DNA of 55,536 nucleotides from an uncultured Sutterella sp. (GTDB taxonomy: Bacteria > Pseudomonadota > Gammaproteobacteria > Burkholderiales > Burkholderiaceae_F), in contig UQOW01000013.1 in NCBI GenBank assembly GCA_900542805.1, positions 1 through 55,536 of the forward strand, given 5' to 3'. The notes under the pieces are model-generated. The model was not told the DNA's origin. It ran no database searches and was given only the letters and a program-made list of their open reading frames with translations. Made by a program: the position numbers and the translations under genes. Below are positions 34,334-42,167 of this stretch, in pieces; the stretch's first letter is position 1; every line of letters begins with the position of its first letter.

Positions 34334-35251
34334 ATGAAAGTGTTTGTCACGGGGGTGAACGGTCAGCTCGGGCATGACGTTGTCAATGAACTTTATGCGC
34401 GCGGTCATACGGCAATCGGCTCGGATTTAAAGCCGGTTTATTCAGGCATTGCCGACGGTACGTTTGTGACGCACGCTCCGTATGTTTCGTTAGAGATTAC
34501 GCAACAAGACGCCGTCCTTAAGACTGTCGATCAAGTCAGACCCGATGCCGTCATTCACTGTGCGGCATGGACGGCCGTCGATGCGGCCGAAGAGCCGGAA
34601 AACCGAAAGACCGTTTTTGCCGTCAACGAAGACGGAACACGCAACATCGCCCGGGCGTCTCGAGCCGTCAATGCCAAGATGGCCTACATCAGTACCGATT
34701 ACGTGTTTGACGGAACGGGGACCGAGCCCTGGCAGGCCGATAGCACTGAATTTGCGCCGCAAAACGTGTACGGGGCTTCCAAACTTGCCGGTGAAAAGGC
34801 GGTTCGTGAAACGCTCGAAAGCTACTTTATCGTGCGCACAGCATGGGTCTTCGGTCTTAACGGCAAGAATTTTGTTCGAACGATGGTCTCGTTAGGCAAA
34901 ACTCATCGACAATTGCGCGTTGTGAACGATCAAATCGGAACGCCGACCTATACGCCCGATTTGGCTCGCTTACTTGTGGATATGGTGCAGACCGACAGAT
35001 TCGGCACCTATCACGCGACCAATGAGGGGGGCTTTATCAGCTGGGCCGATTTTGCAACCGAGATCTTCCGACAGACAGGACAAGGCGTTGCGGTGCTTCC
35101 CGTGACAACGGCCGAGTACGGGCTATCTAGGGCTAAGCGCCCCTTTAACAGTCGCTTGTCCAAGGAAAAACTCTCAAAGGCCGGATTTGAAAGACTTCCG
35201 ACTTGGCAAGATGCTCTGGCTCGGTATCTGAAAGACGCCGCGTTTTTGTAG
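34334..35251 (+). CDS. rmlD: dTDP-4-dehydrorhamnose reductase
   Basis: 305 residues. NAD(P) motif TGVNGQLGHDV, STDYVFDG, and YGASK with Tyr146 and Lys150. Makes dTDP-L-rhamnose, the donor for surface polysaccharide. ATG 34334 follows AAGGAGCAG. Last of the four genes; no glycosyltransferase follows in the window. Confidence 0.96.
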   Translation: MKVFVTGVNGQLGHDVVNELYARGHTAIGSDLKPVYSGIADGTFVTHAPYVSLEITQQDAVLKTVDQVRPDAVIHCAAWTAVDAAEEPENRKTVFAVNEDGTRNIARASRAVNAKMAYISTDYVFDGTGTEPWQADSTEFAPQNVYGASKLAGEKAVRETLESYFIVRTAWVFGLNGKNFVRTMVSLGKTHRQLRVVNDQIGTPTYTPDLARLLVDMVQTDRFGTYHATNEGGFISWADFATEIFRQTGQGVAVLPVTTAEYGLSRAKRPFNSRLSKEKLSKAGFERLPTWQDALARYLKDAAFL

Positions 35252-35262
35252 CAAATGCAACT

Positions 35263-35284
35263 GAGCCCTGACGTATCGGGGCTT
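35263..35284 (+). terminator. Hairpin after rmlD
   Basis: AGCCCTGA (35264-35271) / TCGGGGCT (35276-35283), with one G-U pair and a 4-nt loop. No T run follows, so it is a weak or processed 3-prime end. Confidence 0.45.
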
Positions 35285-35289
35285 AACAC

Positions 35290-35433
35290 TCAGAATAGAT
35301 ACCTCGAACCGATGCCGGCTTTAACATCCTTCGTGTACCCGTGGCCTTGCTCACGCTCCAGATATCCGTAGCAACGCTGGCGTTCCGTCAGATTCGCGTT
35401 GTCGTTAAGACCGTAATAAAAGCGGTGCTTCTC
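35290..35433 (-). pseudogene. Autotransporter beta-domain 3-prime remnant
   Basis: About 47 residues from about 35433 down to the stop at 35290 read like the last strands of an autotransporter or porin-type barrel: RCYGYLEREQGHGYT and KDVKAGIGSRYLF, with a terminal aromatic Phe. This matches the closing pattern of the beta domain in style. There is no open passenger or rest of the barrel; upstream on this strand is tRNA-Leu and its terminator. The left edge is my estimate. It could also be chance, since a few dozen residues is little evidence. Confidence 0.5.
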
Positions 35434-35561
35434 AGGGGGGGGTATGTTGTTCGGCTTGCATGGAGCAAAAAAGGAGAAAAACGCCGATAGCGCGGTAAAA
35501 TCTAACGAGACGCTGTGGTTTTGCAAAAAAGGGATGTTTGATGAGGTCGCCGAAAAAAGAA

Positions 35562-35589
35562 AATCCCCGGAAAACACATCCCGAGGATT
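35562..35589 (-). terminator. Terminator of tRNA-Leu
   Basis: AATCCCCGG (35562-35570) and CCGAGGATT (35581-35589) pair over 9 bp with one wobble. A T-rich run (TTTCTTTTTTCG) follows on the minus strand. It begins 8 bases past the CCA end of tRNA-Leu. Confidence 0.78.
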
Positions 35590-35597
35590 CAAATCGG

Positions 35598-35682
35598 TGG
35601 TGCCCAAGACTGGACTCGAACCAGCATGCCTTGCGGCGCTGCGACCTGAACACAGTGCGTCTACCAATTTCGCCACTTGGGC
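35598..35682 (-). tRNA. tRNA-Leu (anticodon CAG)
   Basis: 85 bases with genome-encoded CCA. Acceptor GCCCAAG / CTTGGGC, long variable arm typical of class II tRNA, anticodon loop TTCAGGT with CAG reading CUG, and T-arm GGTTCGAGTCC. Reads as a complete cloverleaf. Confidence 0.95.
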
Positions 35683-35732
35683 AGCGAGGTTGCGCAGTAT
35701 AACACGGGATTATTAATTTGGACGGAATGCGC

Positions 35733-38093
35733 ATGGCATCGAGAAAGAAAAAACTACAGGATATCGCGTCTGTTTTTCCTAAGCCGGATGTTCCCGTAAA
35801 ACAAGGACAAGTCAAGAAACTGTGCCGTCGGGTTTTGGCTCTGCTCAATGAAAGCCATAAGACCGGGACACCGGTGCAATTGGTGGAATTTCTCAAACAA
35901 TCGGCGTGTATGTCGCAGGCCGAGGCGGCTGCCGCCCTTCGTTCGATGGTCGCCGACTCCATGCTCGAGGAGACGGAAACAAGTTCCGGAATTTGGGGAG
36001 TCTCGACGCGCTGTGCGTGGTTTGAAGGGACGGTGCAGGGGCGTCGCTCCGGGGAGTACGTGGTGGAAAATCCGGCAACCGGCGAGCTCTATGAGCTATA
36101 CGGAACACGCAGTTGCCCTGTTTTACCCGGCGATTGCATTGCCGTTTCTCCCATGCCGACCTCCTACGAGTATCCCAATGCCACGGCTCAGGTCGAGAAG
36201 GTTTTGGAACGAGGTCGTAAAGAGTGGGTGTGCCGGACCGTTTCTCGAATGTCCTCCTCTCGACTTGAGGGGGAATACTTCTGGGTGCAACCTGTCGATC
36301 CGTTTGCTCCGACAAAACTCCTTGTTGCCGGGCAGGCCGGAAGTTATCGGGAAAAAGCCCTTGTCGTGGAATTGTCCGATACCCCGGTGCGCGTTTCCGA
36401 CGGGGTTTATGCCCTTACCGGCGAGATCCGAGACGTTTTAGGGGACATGGATGACCCGTCCGTTGAAATTGCTATTGCCGCACGGCGTTTTGACCTTCCG
36501 CATACGTTTGCTTCCGATGTTTTGGCCCAGGCCGAGGCGCTTCCCGATGTTGTCGAAAAAAAAGATTACAGGGGAAGAGTCGATTTAACCGATATCGGTT
36601 TTGTAACCATCGACGGTGAGGACGCGCGAGACTTTGACGACGCTGTCTGGGCTATGCCCGTCAAGGACGGCTGGCGCCTTTTGGTCGCCATTGCCGACGT
36701 CAGTCACTACGTGATTCCGGAGAGCCCCTTAGACCGCTCGGCGCAGGAAAGGGCTACGAGCGTGTATTTCCCGAGGCGTGTCATCCCGATGCTTCCGGAA
36801 AAACTCTCAAACGGGCTTTGTTCCTTAAACCCGGGCGTCGATCGTCTGACGGTTGTCTGTGACATGGTCATCAGTGCGCAAGGGACTGTGTCGGCATACC
36901 AGTTTTACCGCGCCGTGATTCATTCCCATGCTCGGTTAACCTACACGGCCGTGTACGAAGCCCTGTCCGGTGATCCGTCCGACACGCTCAAACGCGGAGC
37001 GAATTTGCAAGATATTCAAGCGCTTTATGAGCTCTTTAAATCCTTCCGCACGGCGCGCGAAAAACGCGGAGCAATTGATTTTGAAACAGCCGAAACGCAG
37101 ATTGTGTGCGATGAGGACGGCAAAATTCAGGCCATCCGAAAGCGCGATCACAACGACGCACACCGAATCATCGAAGAGTGCATGCTTGCGGCCAATACGT
37201 GCGCCGCAGACTTTATCTCTCGAAAGGCGCTCTCGGGGCTGTTTCGTGTACACGGCGCCCCGAGCCCGGATCGGCTCGAGACACTGCGGGCGGAACTGTC
37301 GTTTTTCGGAGTGACGCTCGAGGGTGGCGCCAAGCCGAGCTCTAAGGATTTTGATCGGGCGCTTTCTGCTGTTCCCGAAGGCCCGCGTCGCGAGGTCGTA
37401 CAACTCGCGATGCTCCGAACGATGCAGCAGGCCGTCTATAGCCCGGTCAATATCGGGCACTACGGATTAAATTACACGGCTTACACGCACTTTACGTCGC
37501 CGATTCGTCGTTACCCGGACTTACTGGTTCACAGGACCATCTGTGCGGGATTGGCTAAACAAAAGTACACTCCGAAACTTGTGGCAGGAACCGGGTGGCT
37601 GCGCTTGTCACGTTCGGCTCGGAATGTGGAAAAAACACTCGAAGAAATTCGAGCTCATTCCCTGACGCCGGAAAAGAGTGATTTTCCCATTTGGAATAAG
37701 CTCGGTCTAGTTTGTTCGGCAGCCGAGCGCCGCGCTGATGAGGCCAGTCGCGATGTCACCAATTGGCTCAAGTGCGTGTACGTGAAGTCGTTACCGGCTA
37801 TAACCTATCAAGGTATTGTTACGGGGGTAAATCGTGCCGGATTGTATGTGACGCTCAAGGATATGTTCGTCGAGGGATTTGTACACGTTTCCAATATCGG
37901 GTACGACTACTACTACTTTAACGAGCAAACGCAGTCGTTCGAGGGGCAGGACTCCGGCATGGTCTACGGCCTCGGGGATTCGGTTTCTGTTCGCATTGAT
38001 GCGGTCGATGTCGATACGCGTAGCATTGACTTTGTACTTGTGCATGAAACGCAGCGCCGTCGCAAGAAATCCGGAAAGAAATCATCAGTTTGA
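35733..38093 (+). CDS. rnr: Ribonuclease R
   Basis: 786 residues from ATG 35733. Processive 3-prime to 5-prime exoribonuclease for structured RNA. Order: N-terminal helix-turn-helix, cold-shock regions, RNB catalytic domain with the four acidic residues in DGEDARDFDDA (Asp294, 300, 302, 303), C-terminal S1 domain (GIVTGVNRAGLYVTLKDMFVEGFVHV) and a short basic tail (RRRKKSGKKSS). The frame runs up to TTG 35718, and ATG 35727 is also possible; GGA 6 nt before 35733 favours the last one. rlmB follows at 8 nt, the usual rnr-rlmB pair. Confidence 0.95.
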   Translation: MASRKKKLQDIASVFPKPDVPVKQGQVKKLCRRVLALLNESHKTGTPVQLVEFLKQSACMSQAEAAAALRSMVADSMLEETETSSGIWGVSTRCAWFEGTVQGRRSGEYVVENPATGELYELYGTRSCPVLPGDCIAVSPMPTSYEYPNATAQVEKVLERGRKEWVCRTVSRMSSSRLEGEYFWVQPVDPFAPTKLLVAGQAGSYREKALVVELSDTPVRVSDGVYALTGEIRDVLGDMDDPSVEIAIAARRFDLPHTFASDVLAQAEALPDVVEKKDYRGRVDLTDIGFVTIDGEDARDFDDAVWAMPVKDGWRLLVAIADVSHYVIPESPLDRSAQERATSVYFPRRVIPMLPEKLSNGLCSLNPGVDRLTVVCDMVISAQGTVSAYQFYRAVIHSHARLTYTAVYEALSGDPSDTLKRGANLQDIQALYELFKSFRTAREKRGAIDFETAETQIVCDEDGKIQAIRKRDHNDAHRIIEECMLAANTCAADFISRKALSGLFRVHGAPSPDRLETLRAELSFFGVTLEGGAKPSSKDFDRALSAVPEGPRREVVQLAMLRTMQQAVYSPVNIGHYGLNYTAYTHFTSPIRRYPDLLVHRTICAGLAKQKYTPKLVAGTGWLRLSRSARNVEKTLEEIRAHSLTPEKSDFPIWNKLGLVCSAAERRADEASRDVTNWLKCVYVKSLPAITYQGIVTGVNRAGLYVTLKDMFVEGFVHVSNIGYDYYYFNEQTQSFEGQDSGMVYGLGDSVSVRIDAVDVDTRSIDFVLVHETQRRRKKSGKKSSV

Positions 38094-38101
38094 GAGTGAA
38101 T

Positions 38102-38842
38102 ATGGAAAAAGAAGTATTGCTTGCCGGCTTTCATGCCGTCAATGCGCGAGTCAAGCTTGCGCCCGAAACCGTTCGTATCGTCTACGTGGATTCTCATCGT
38201 CACGATAAACGCATGACCGAGTGCCGTGCCCGACTACAAGAAAAGGGGGTTCGAGTTGCCGCTGTGGCATCCGACAGGCTCGATGCCATGGCTCGGGGCG
38301 TGATGCACCAAGGAATCGTGGCTTTTGCCGAGCCCAAGAAGTCGACCCTGACATTCGATGATCTACTTGATCAAATTTCGCCCAAGACTCTTTTACTGAT
38401 TTTGGACGGTGTGACCGATCCGCGCAATTTCGGAGCTTGTCTTCGTACGGCCGATGCGGCCGGCGTTCAAGCCGTCATTGTTCCCAAAGATCGCTCCGCC
38501 GCCTTCAGTCCTGTCGCTGCCAAGGCAGCGGCCGGAGCTTGGGAAACCGTTCCTGTGATTACCGTGACCAATTTAGCCGGTGCTATTACGGACTTGCGCG
38601 ATGCCGGTGTAACGGTCATCGGGGCAGCAGGCCAAAGCGAGGTGACGCTCTATGAGGTCAACCAGAACAAGGCCTTTGCTTGGGTTCTCGGAGCCGAGGG
38701 CGAAGGGTTGCGTCAACTTACGCGTCGTCGTTGTGACGGACTGGCGAGAATCCCCATGGCAGGTGCCGTCGACAGTTTGAATGTCTCCGTAGCAACAGGT
38801 ATTTGCCTATTCGAAGCGGTTCGTCAGCGCAAGATGGCGTAA
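38102..38842 (+). CDS. rlmB: 23S rRNA (guanosine2251-2-prime-O)-methyltransferase
   Basis: 246 residues. SPOUT-class TrmH-family enzyme with an N-terminal substrate-binding domain (residues 1-70). Its three motifs are all present: LDGVTDPRNFGACLRTADA, GAEGEGL, and SLNVSVATGICLFE. Adjacent to rnr, as in many Proteobacteria. ATG 38102 is used; TTG 38090 in the same frame overlaps the rnr stop. Confidence 0.94.
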   Translation: MEKEVLLAGFHAVNARVKLAPETVRIVYVDSHRHDKRMTECRARLQEKGVRVAAVASDRLDAMARGVMHQGIVAFAEPKKSTLTFDDLLDQISPKTLLLILDGVTDPRNFGACLRTADAAGVQAVIVPKDRSAAFSPVAAKAAAGAWETVPVITVTNLAGAITDLRDAGVTVIGAAGQSEVTLYEVNQNKAFAWVLGAEGEGLRQLTRRRCDGLARIPMAGAVDSLNVSVATGICLFEAVRQRKMA

Positions 38843-38911
38843 AGCCTTCTTCCTGTGCTAAAAAGTGCATTTCGGCAGCGACGCTGTTGCATTTACGTGA
38901 AAGATTCACTT

Positions 38912-40240
38912 ATGGAAAAACGACTTAACTGGAAAAGCAGAATCGGGTTTATTTTGGCCGGAGCAGGGGCTGCCATCGGATTGGGTGCGATTTGGAAATT
39001 TCCCTTTATGGCCGGCAGCAACGGGGGTGCCGCATTTTTGTTTCCGTATGTTGTCATGAGTCTGACGGTCGGTCTGGCGCTTCTTTTGGCCGAGGTGACG
39101 CTCGGTCGCATGGGACGCGGATCGGTTGTGACAACATTCCGCTGCATCGGAGGCAAGGGGTGGTCCGTCTGGGGGTATCTGGGCGTTCTCACCGGTTTTT
39201 GTGTGCTTTCGTTTTATTCGGCCATCGGCGGCTGGACGATTGCATACCTTGTCGATGCACTGCTTTCCCCGGAGTTTTTATCTGATAAAACACAGCTGGC
39301 GCAACACTTCGGCGCCTTTGTATCTTCGCCCGTTGCGTGCATTGCCTCTCAGACCTCGTTTATCGTGCTCACGGCCGTGGCCGTTGCCATCGGTATCAAC
39401 AAGGGTATCGAGCGCATGGGAAAGATTTTGATGCCGCTTCTTCTTGTGATGGTTCTGGCCATCATCATTTGGTCGCTGACTTTGCCCAATTCCGAGGGCG
39501 GACTCAAGTACCTATTTAGTTGGAATCCGTCGGCGTTTAATTTCCAGAGCCTTTTGATGGCGATGGGTTTTACGTTCTTTAGCTTGTGCGTCGGCTGCGG
39601 CTGCATGATGACCTACGGCAGTTACCTCGGGAAAACCGAGGATTTGCCGGCCTCTTGCGCCAGTATTGTCTTTTTAACGACGTTAAGTTCGATTTTGGGG
39701 GGGCTACTTGTCATGCCGGCTGTGTTTGCTTTCGGGCTTGACCCGGCAAGCGGTCCGAATCTGACATTTATTACGATGCCCTACGTGTTCGCCCAGTTTT
39801 CGTTCGGGCAAGTATTGGCCGTGGCCTTTTTCTTGTGTTTACTGTTTGCCGCCATCACCAGTGCCGTCTCCTTGCTCGAATTGGTCGTGGCCTTCCTTGT
39901 CGATGAGCTCAAGTTCGGTCGTCGGAGTGCGTGCCTTGTCAGTACGGTGGCTCTCATTGCGGTCGGAAGCCTTTGCGGCCTTTCGTTTGGTCCTCTCGCG
40001 GACTTTAAGATTTTTAACCGTACGATTTTCGATACATTCGATTACTTTACGAGCAATCTGAGCCTGCCGATCGGCGGTCTGGTTGTTTGTGCACTCGCAG
40101 GCTACAAGGTTTGGCCGGCTTTCACGGAAGAATTAGCAAGCGGCGCCACCTTAAAGCCCATGACGCTCAAGCTCCTGCGGTTTTTCATCCTGATTGTGTC
40201 ACCCGCTTTAGTGCTGACCGTTCTTGTCACGGGGCTCTGA
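38912..40240 (+). CDS. Neurotransmitter:sodium symporter (SNF) family transporter
   Basis: 442 residues with about 11-12 helices. LeuT-fold sodium-coupled transporter of amino acids or amines. TM1 signature GAAIGLGAIWKFPFMAGSNGG corresponds to the G-GxxGLGxxWRFPY site. ATG 38912 was chosen because MEKRLNWKSRIGF begins the family sequence; upstream ATG 38855 is in frame but adds 19 unrelated residues. Substrate not predictable. 69 nt after rlmB. Confidence 0.88.
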   Translation: MEKRLNWKSRIGFILAGAGAAIGLGAIWKFPFMAGSNGGAAFLFPYVVMSLTVGLALLLAEVTLGRMGRGSVVTTFRCIGGKGWSVWGYLGVLTGFCVLSFYSAIGGWTIAYLVDALLSPEFLSDKTQLAQHFGAFVSSPVACIASQTSFIVLTAVAVAIGINKGIERMGKILMPLLLVMVLAIIIWSLTLPNSEGGLKYLFSWNPSAFNFQSLLMAMGFTFFSLCVGCGCMMTYGSYLGKTEDLPASCASIVFLTTLSSILGGLLVMPAVFAFGLDPASGPNLTFITMPYVFAQFSFGQVLAVAFFLCLLFAAITSAVSLLELVVAFLVDELKFGRRSACLVSTVALIAVGSLCGLSFGPLADFKIFNRTIFDTFDYFTSNLSLPIGGLVVCALAGYKVWPAFTEELASGATLKPMTLKLLRFFILIVSPALVLTVLVTGL

Positions 40241-40253
40241 AAAAAGATTGCGT

Positions 40254-40275
40254 GCCTGACGGATTACCGTCAGGC
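40254..40275. terminator. Shared 3-prime hairpin of the SNF transporter and recD
   Basis: Perfect 9-bp stem GCCTGACGG (40254-40262) / CCGTCAGGC (40267-40275), loop ATTA. The recD stop (40270-40272) lies inside it. On the minus strand ATCTTTTTT follows about 7 nt later; on plus no T run. Confidence 0.6.
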
Positions 40276-42165
40276 CGCCGCGGAATCTTTTTCAAAGGCT
40301 TCAATCAGGCGCCACTTAAATCCGGTCTTGCGTTGACTCAGACTGATAAGTGCAGTTTTAAGGCTCTCGCTGCTTGAAAAGACGGCAAGCTTTCCGTACG
40401 CCGTAATTCGGTACTCGGAATCTTTGGTGTCTTTCACGCGCGTAATGCCGGTATAAAAAAGCTCATTGGTCACAAGGGATTCGGTCCCGGCGGTTTTTTG
40501 GGCTTGTGTCGGCAAAACCAGTGCGACGTCTTCGTATTCCGAGCCCTGAGACTGGTGAATCGTGATGGCAAAAGCTGTCTCGTATTCAGGCAAAAGACTT
40601 AAAGCCATGCAACGGACTCCGTCGGCGCCCCCGGGGAAAATCACTTGTGTGACCGACCCTTCTTTTGCGGGAAGAACAACGCCCATATCACCGTTATAGA
40701 GCCCTGAGTCATCGTCATTTTTTCGAATGATGATTATGCGACCGGCATCGGTTGTGTCCGCAAACCCTCGGCGTGATAGCTCTTTGCGAAGAACGGTGAC
40801 CGCATAGTCATTGACGGCATTGACACTGTCCGGCCCTTCGCGCATGGCGCAAAGAATGCGAAAACGCTGTGATTGATTTAAAAGGGCAGTTGCATCACCC
40901 CGTGCGACAAGTGCGGCATAGGGGCGGATATGGGCATCAATCCACTGCTTTAACGAAGACGGGAGTGCTTGGTCGGTGTCACTTGACTCGGATGAAAGAG
41001 AGTAAAGGCGGTTATCGGGATCGCCCAAAAGACCGAGCATGGGAAAAAGCTCTGCATCAATCGGCCCCGTTAAATAAAAACGCACGGGCTCCGGGGTTGT
41101 ACCCGGGAAAACACGTGCCGGTTCGGAAGCCTTCGGTAAAGCTTCTTCGTGTGCTCTTTGGCGAGCAAGACGATTGACAGCGTGCGCAATGATTCCGACG
41201 CCGCTTGTCGGATTGAAGCGAAAACTGCGTCTGAGTTCCCCGGCAAAGCCCTGTGCGCGACCTAGAGCACATAAGTCGGCAAAGACCGACCCCGGACCGA
41301 CGGAGCGAAGTTGGAAGGGGTCCCCGAGAAAAATCACTCGAGTTCTTTTCGGATCGATGACGCGTAGGAGTTTTTCCGCGAGCCGTGCGTCAAGCATCGA
41401 GGCTTCATCAAGAACAAATAGGTCGCAATTTAAAGGCGATGTCGGACTCGGTTTTTCGCCTGAGTCTTGCTGGGCATAAAGCCAGCGATGAAGGGTCCTG
41501 GCCGGTAGCGCAAGCGAGTCGTTTCGCTTCAGGCGCTCGGCAAGATGAGGGAAGACTGCCGAGCCGTGTTTGGCTGAGGCCTCCAAGGCTTCGCGCATCC
41601 GTGCGGCGGCCTTTCCGGTCGGGGCCGCCAGGAACACGACAAGCCTCCCGTTTTCTTCAAAAAGCGTCTCGAGAATTCCTGCCAGGCACGTTGTTTTTCC
41701 GGTTCCCGGTCCTCCGAACACCACACAAAACGGCCGAGTCAGTGCCAGACGTCGGACGGCGGCAAGGTCGGGTGACAAAGTCTTCTCGTCGCAGGAGTCC
41801 TTCGTTTTAGCCCGAACAGGCCCCTGCTCGGAAAGGAAGGCAATTTTTCGGGCTAAGGAGCTTTCGACGGCAAAATCGCGCGCTAGATACAGGTGGTTCT
41901 TGTCGGCAACGACAAGGGCCGTGGCCCGGGCTGTAAGACCCGTTTGGAGCGAGTGCTCAGCAGCGAGTTGCGCCTTGATAAGAGAGGCGGCATCGTCTGG
42001 CAAAATGTCCGCACATAAGCCCCCTTGTCGTAGGGTTTTTTCGAGCGAAGAAAACGCTCGATGCAAAGTCGAGAGAAGCGGTTCTTCTTCAGGCATTCCC
42101 TTGGAGGCCAAGAGAAACTCGGTCATCGTTCGGGCAAAGTCAGACAATTCTTCGCATTGGGGCAT
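40270..42165 (-). CDS. recD: Exodeoxyribonuclease V subunit alpha
   Basis: 631 residues. 5-prime to 3-prime helicase of RecBCD. Walker A GGPGTGKTT (about residues 151-159), Walker B FVLDEASMLD, the SF1B motif FLGDPFQLRSVGPG, and the C-terminal TIHQSQGSEYEDVALV. Starts 2 nt after recB. Confidence 0.93.
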   Translation of the reverse strand: MPQCEELSDFARTMTEFLLASKGMPEEEPLLSTLHRAFSSLEKTLRQGGLCADILPDDAASLIKAQLAAEHSLQTGLTARATALVVADKNHLYLARDFAVESSLARKIAFLSEQGPVRAKTKDSCDEKTLSPDLAAVRRLALTRPFCVVFGGPGTGKTTCLAGILETLFEENGRLVVFLAAPTGKAAARMREALEASAKHGSAVFPHLAERLKRNDSLALPARTLHRWLYAQQDSGEKPSPTSPLNCDLFVLDEASMLDARLAEKLLRVIDPKRTRVIFLGDPFQLRSVGPGSVFADLCALGRAQGFAGELRRSFRFNPTSGVGIIAHAVNRLARQRAHEEALPKASEPARVFPGTTPEPVRFYLTGPIDAELFPMLGLLGDPDNRLYSLSSESSDTDQALPSSLKQWIDAHIRPYAALVARGDATALLNQSQRFRILCAMREGPDSVNAVNDYAVTVLRKELSRRGFADTTDAGRIIIIRKNDDDSGLYNGDMGVVLPAKEGSVTQVIFPGGADGVRCMALSLLPEYETAFAITIHQSQGSEYEDVALVLPTQAQKTAGTESLVTNELFYTGITRVKDTKDSEYRITAYGKLAVFSSSESLKTALISLSQRKTGFKWRLIEAFEKDSAAA

Positions 42166-42167
42166 GA

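Noticed and set aside
35434..35676. Minus-strand frame from the tRNA into the autotransporter remnant
   Set aside because: The N-terminal part is tRNA-Leu translated; only the last 47 residues look like protein.
35444..35716. Plus-strand frame over tRNA-Leu
   Set aside because: It translates the tRNA and its terminator.
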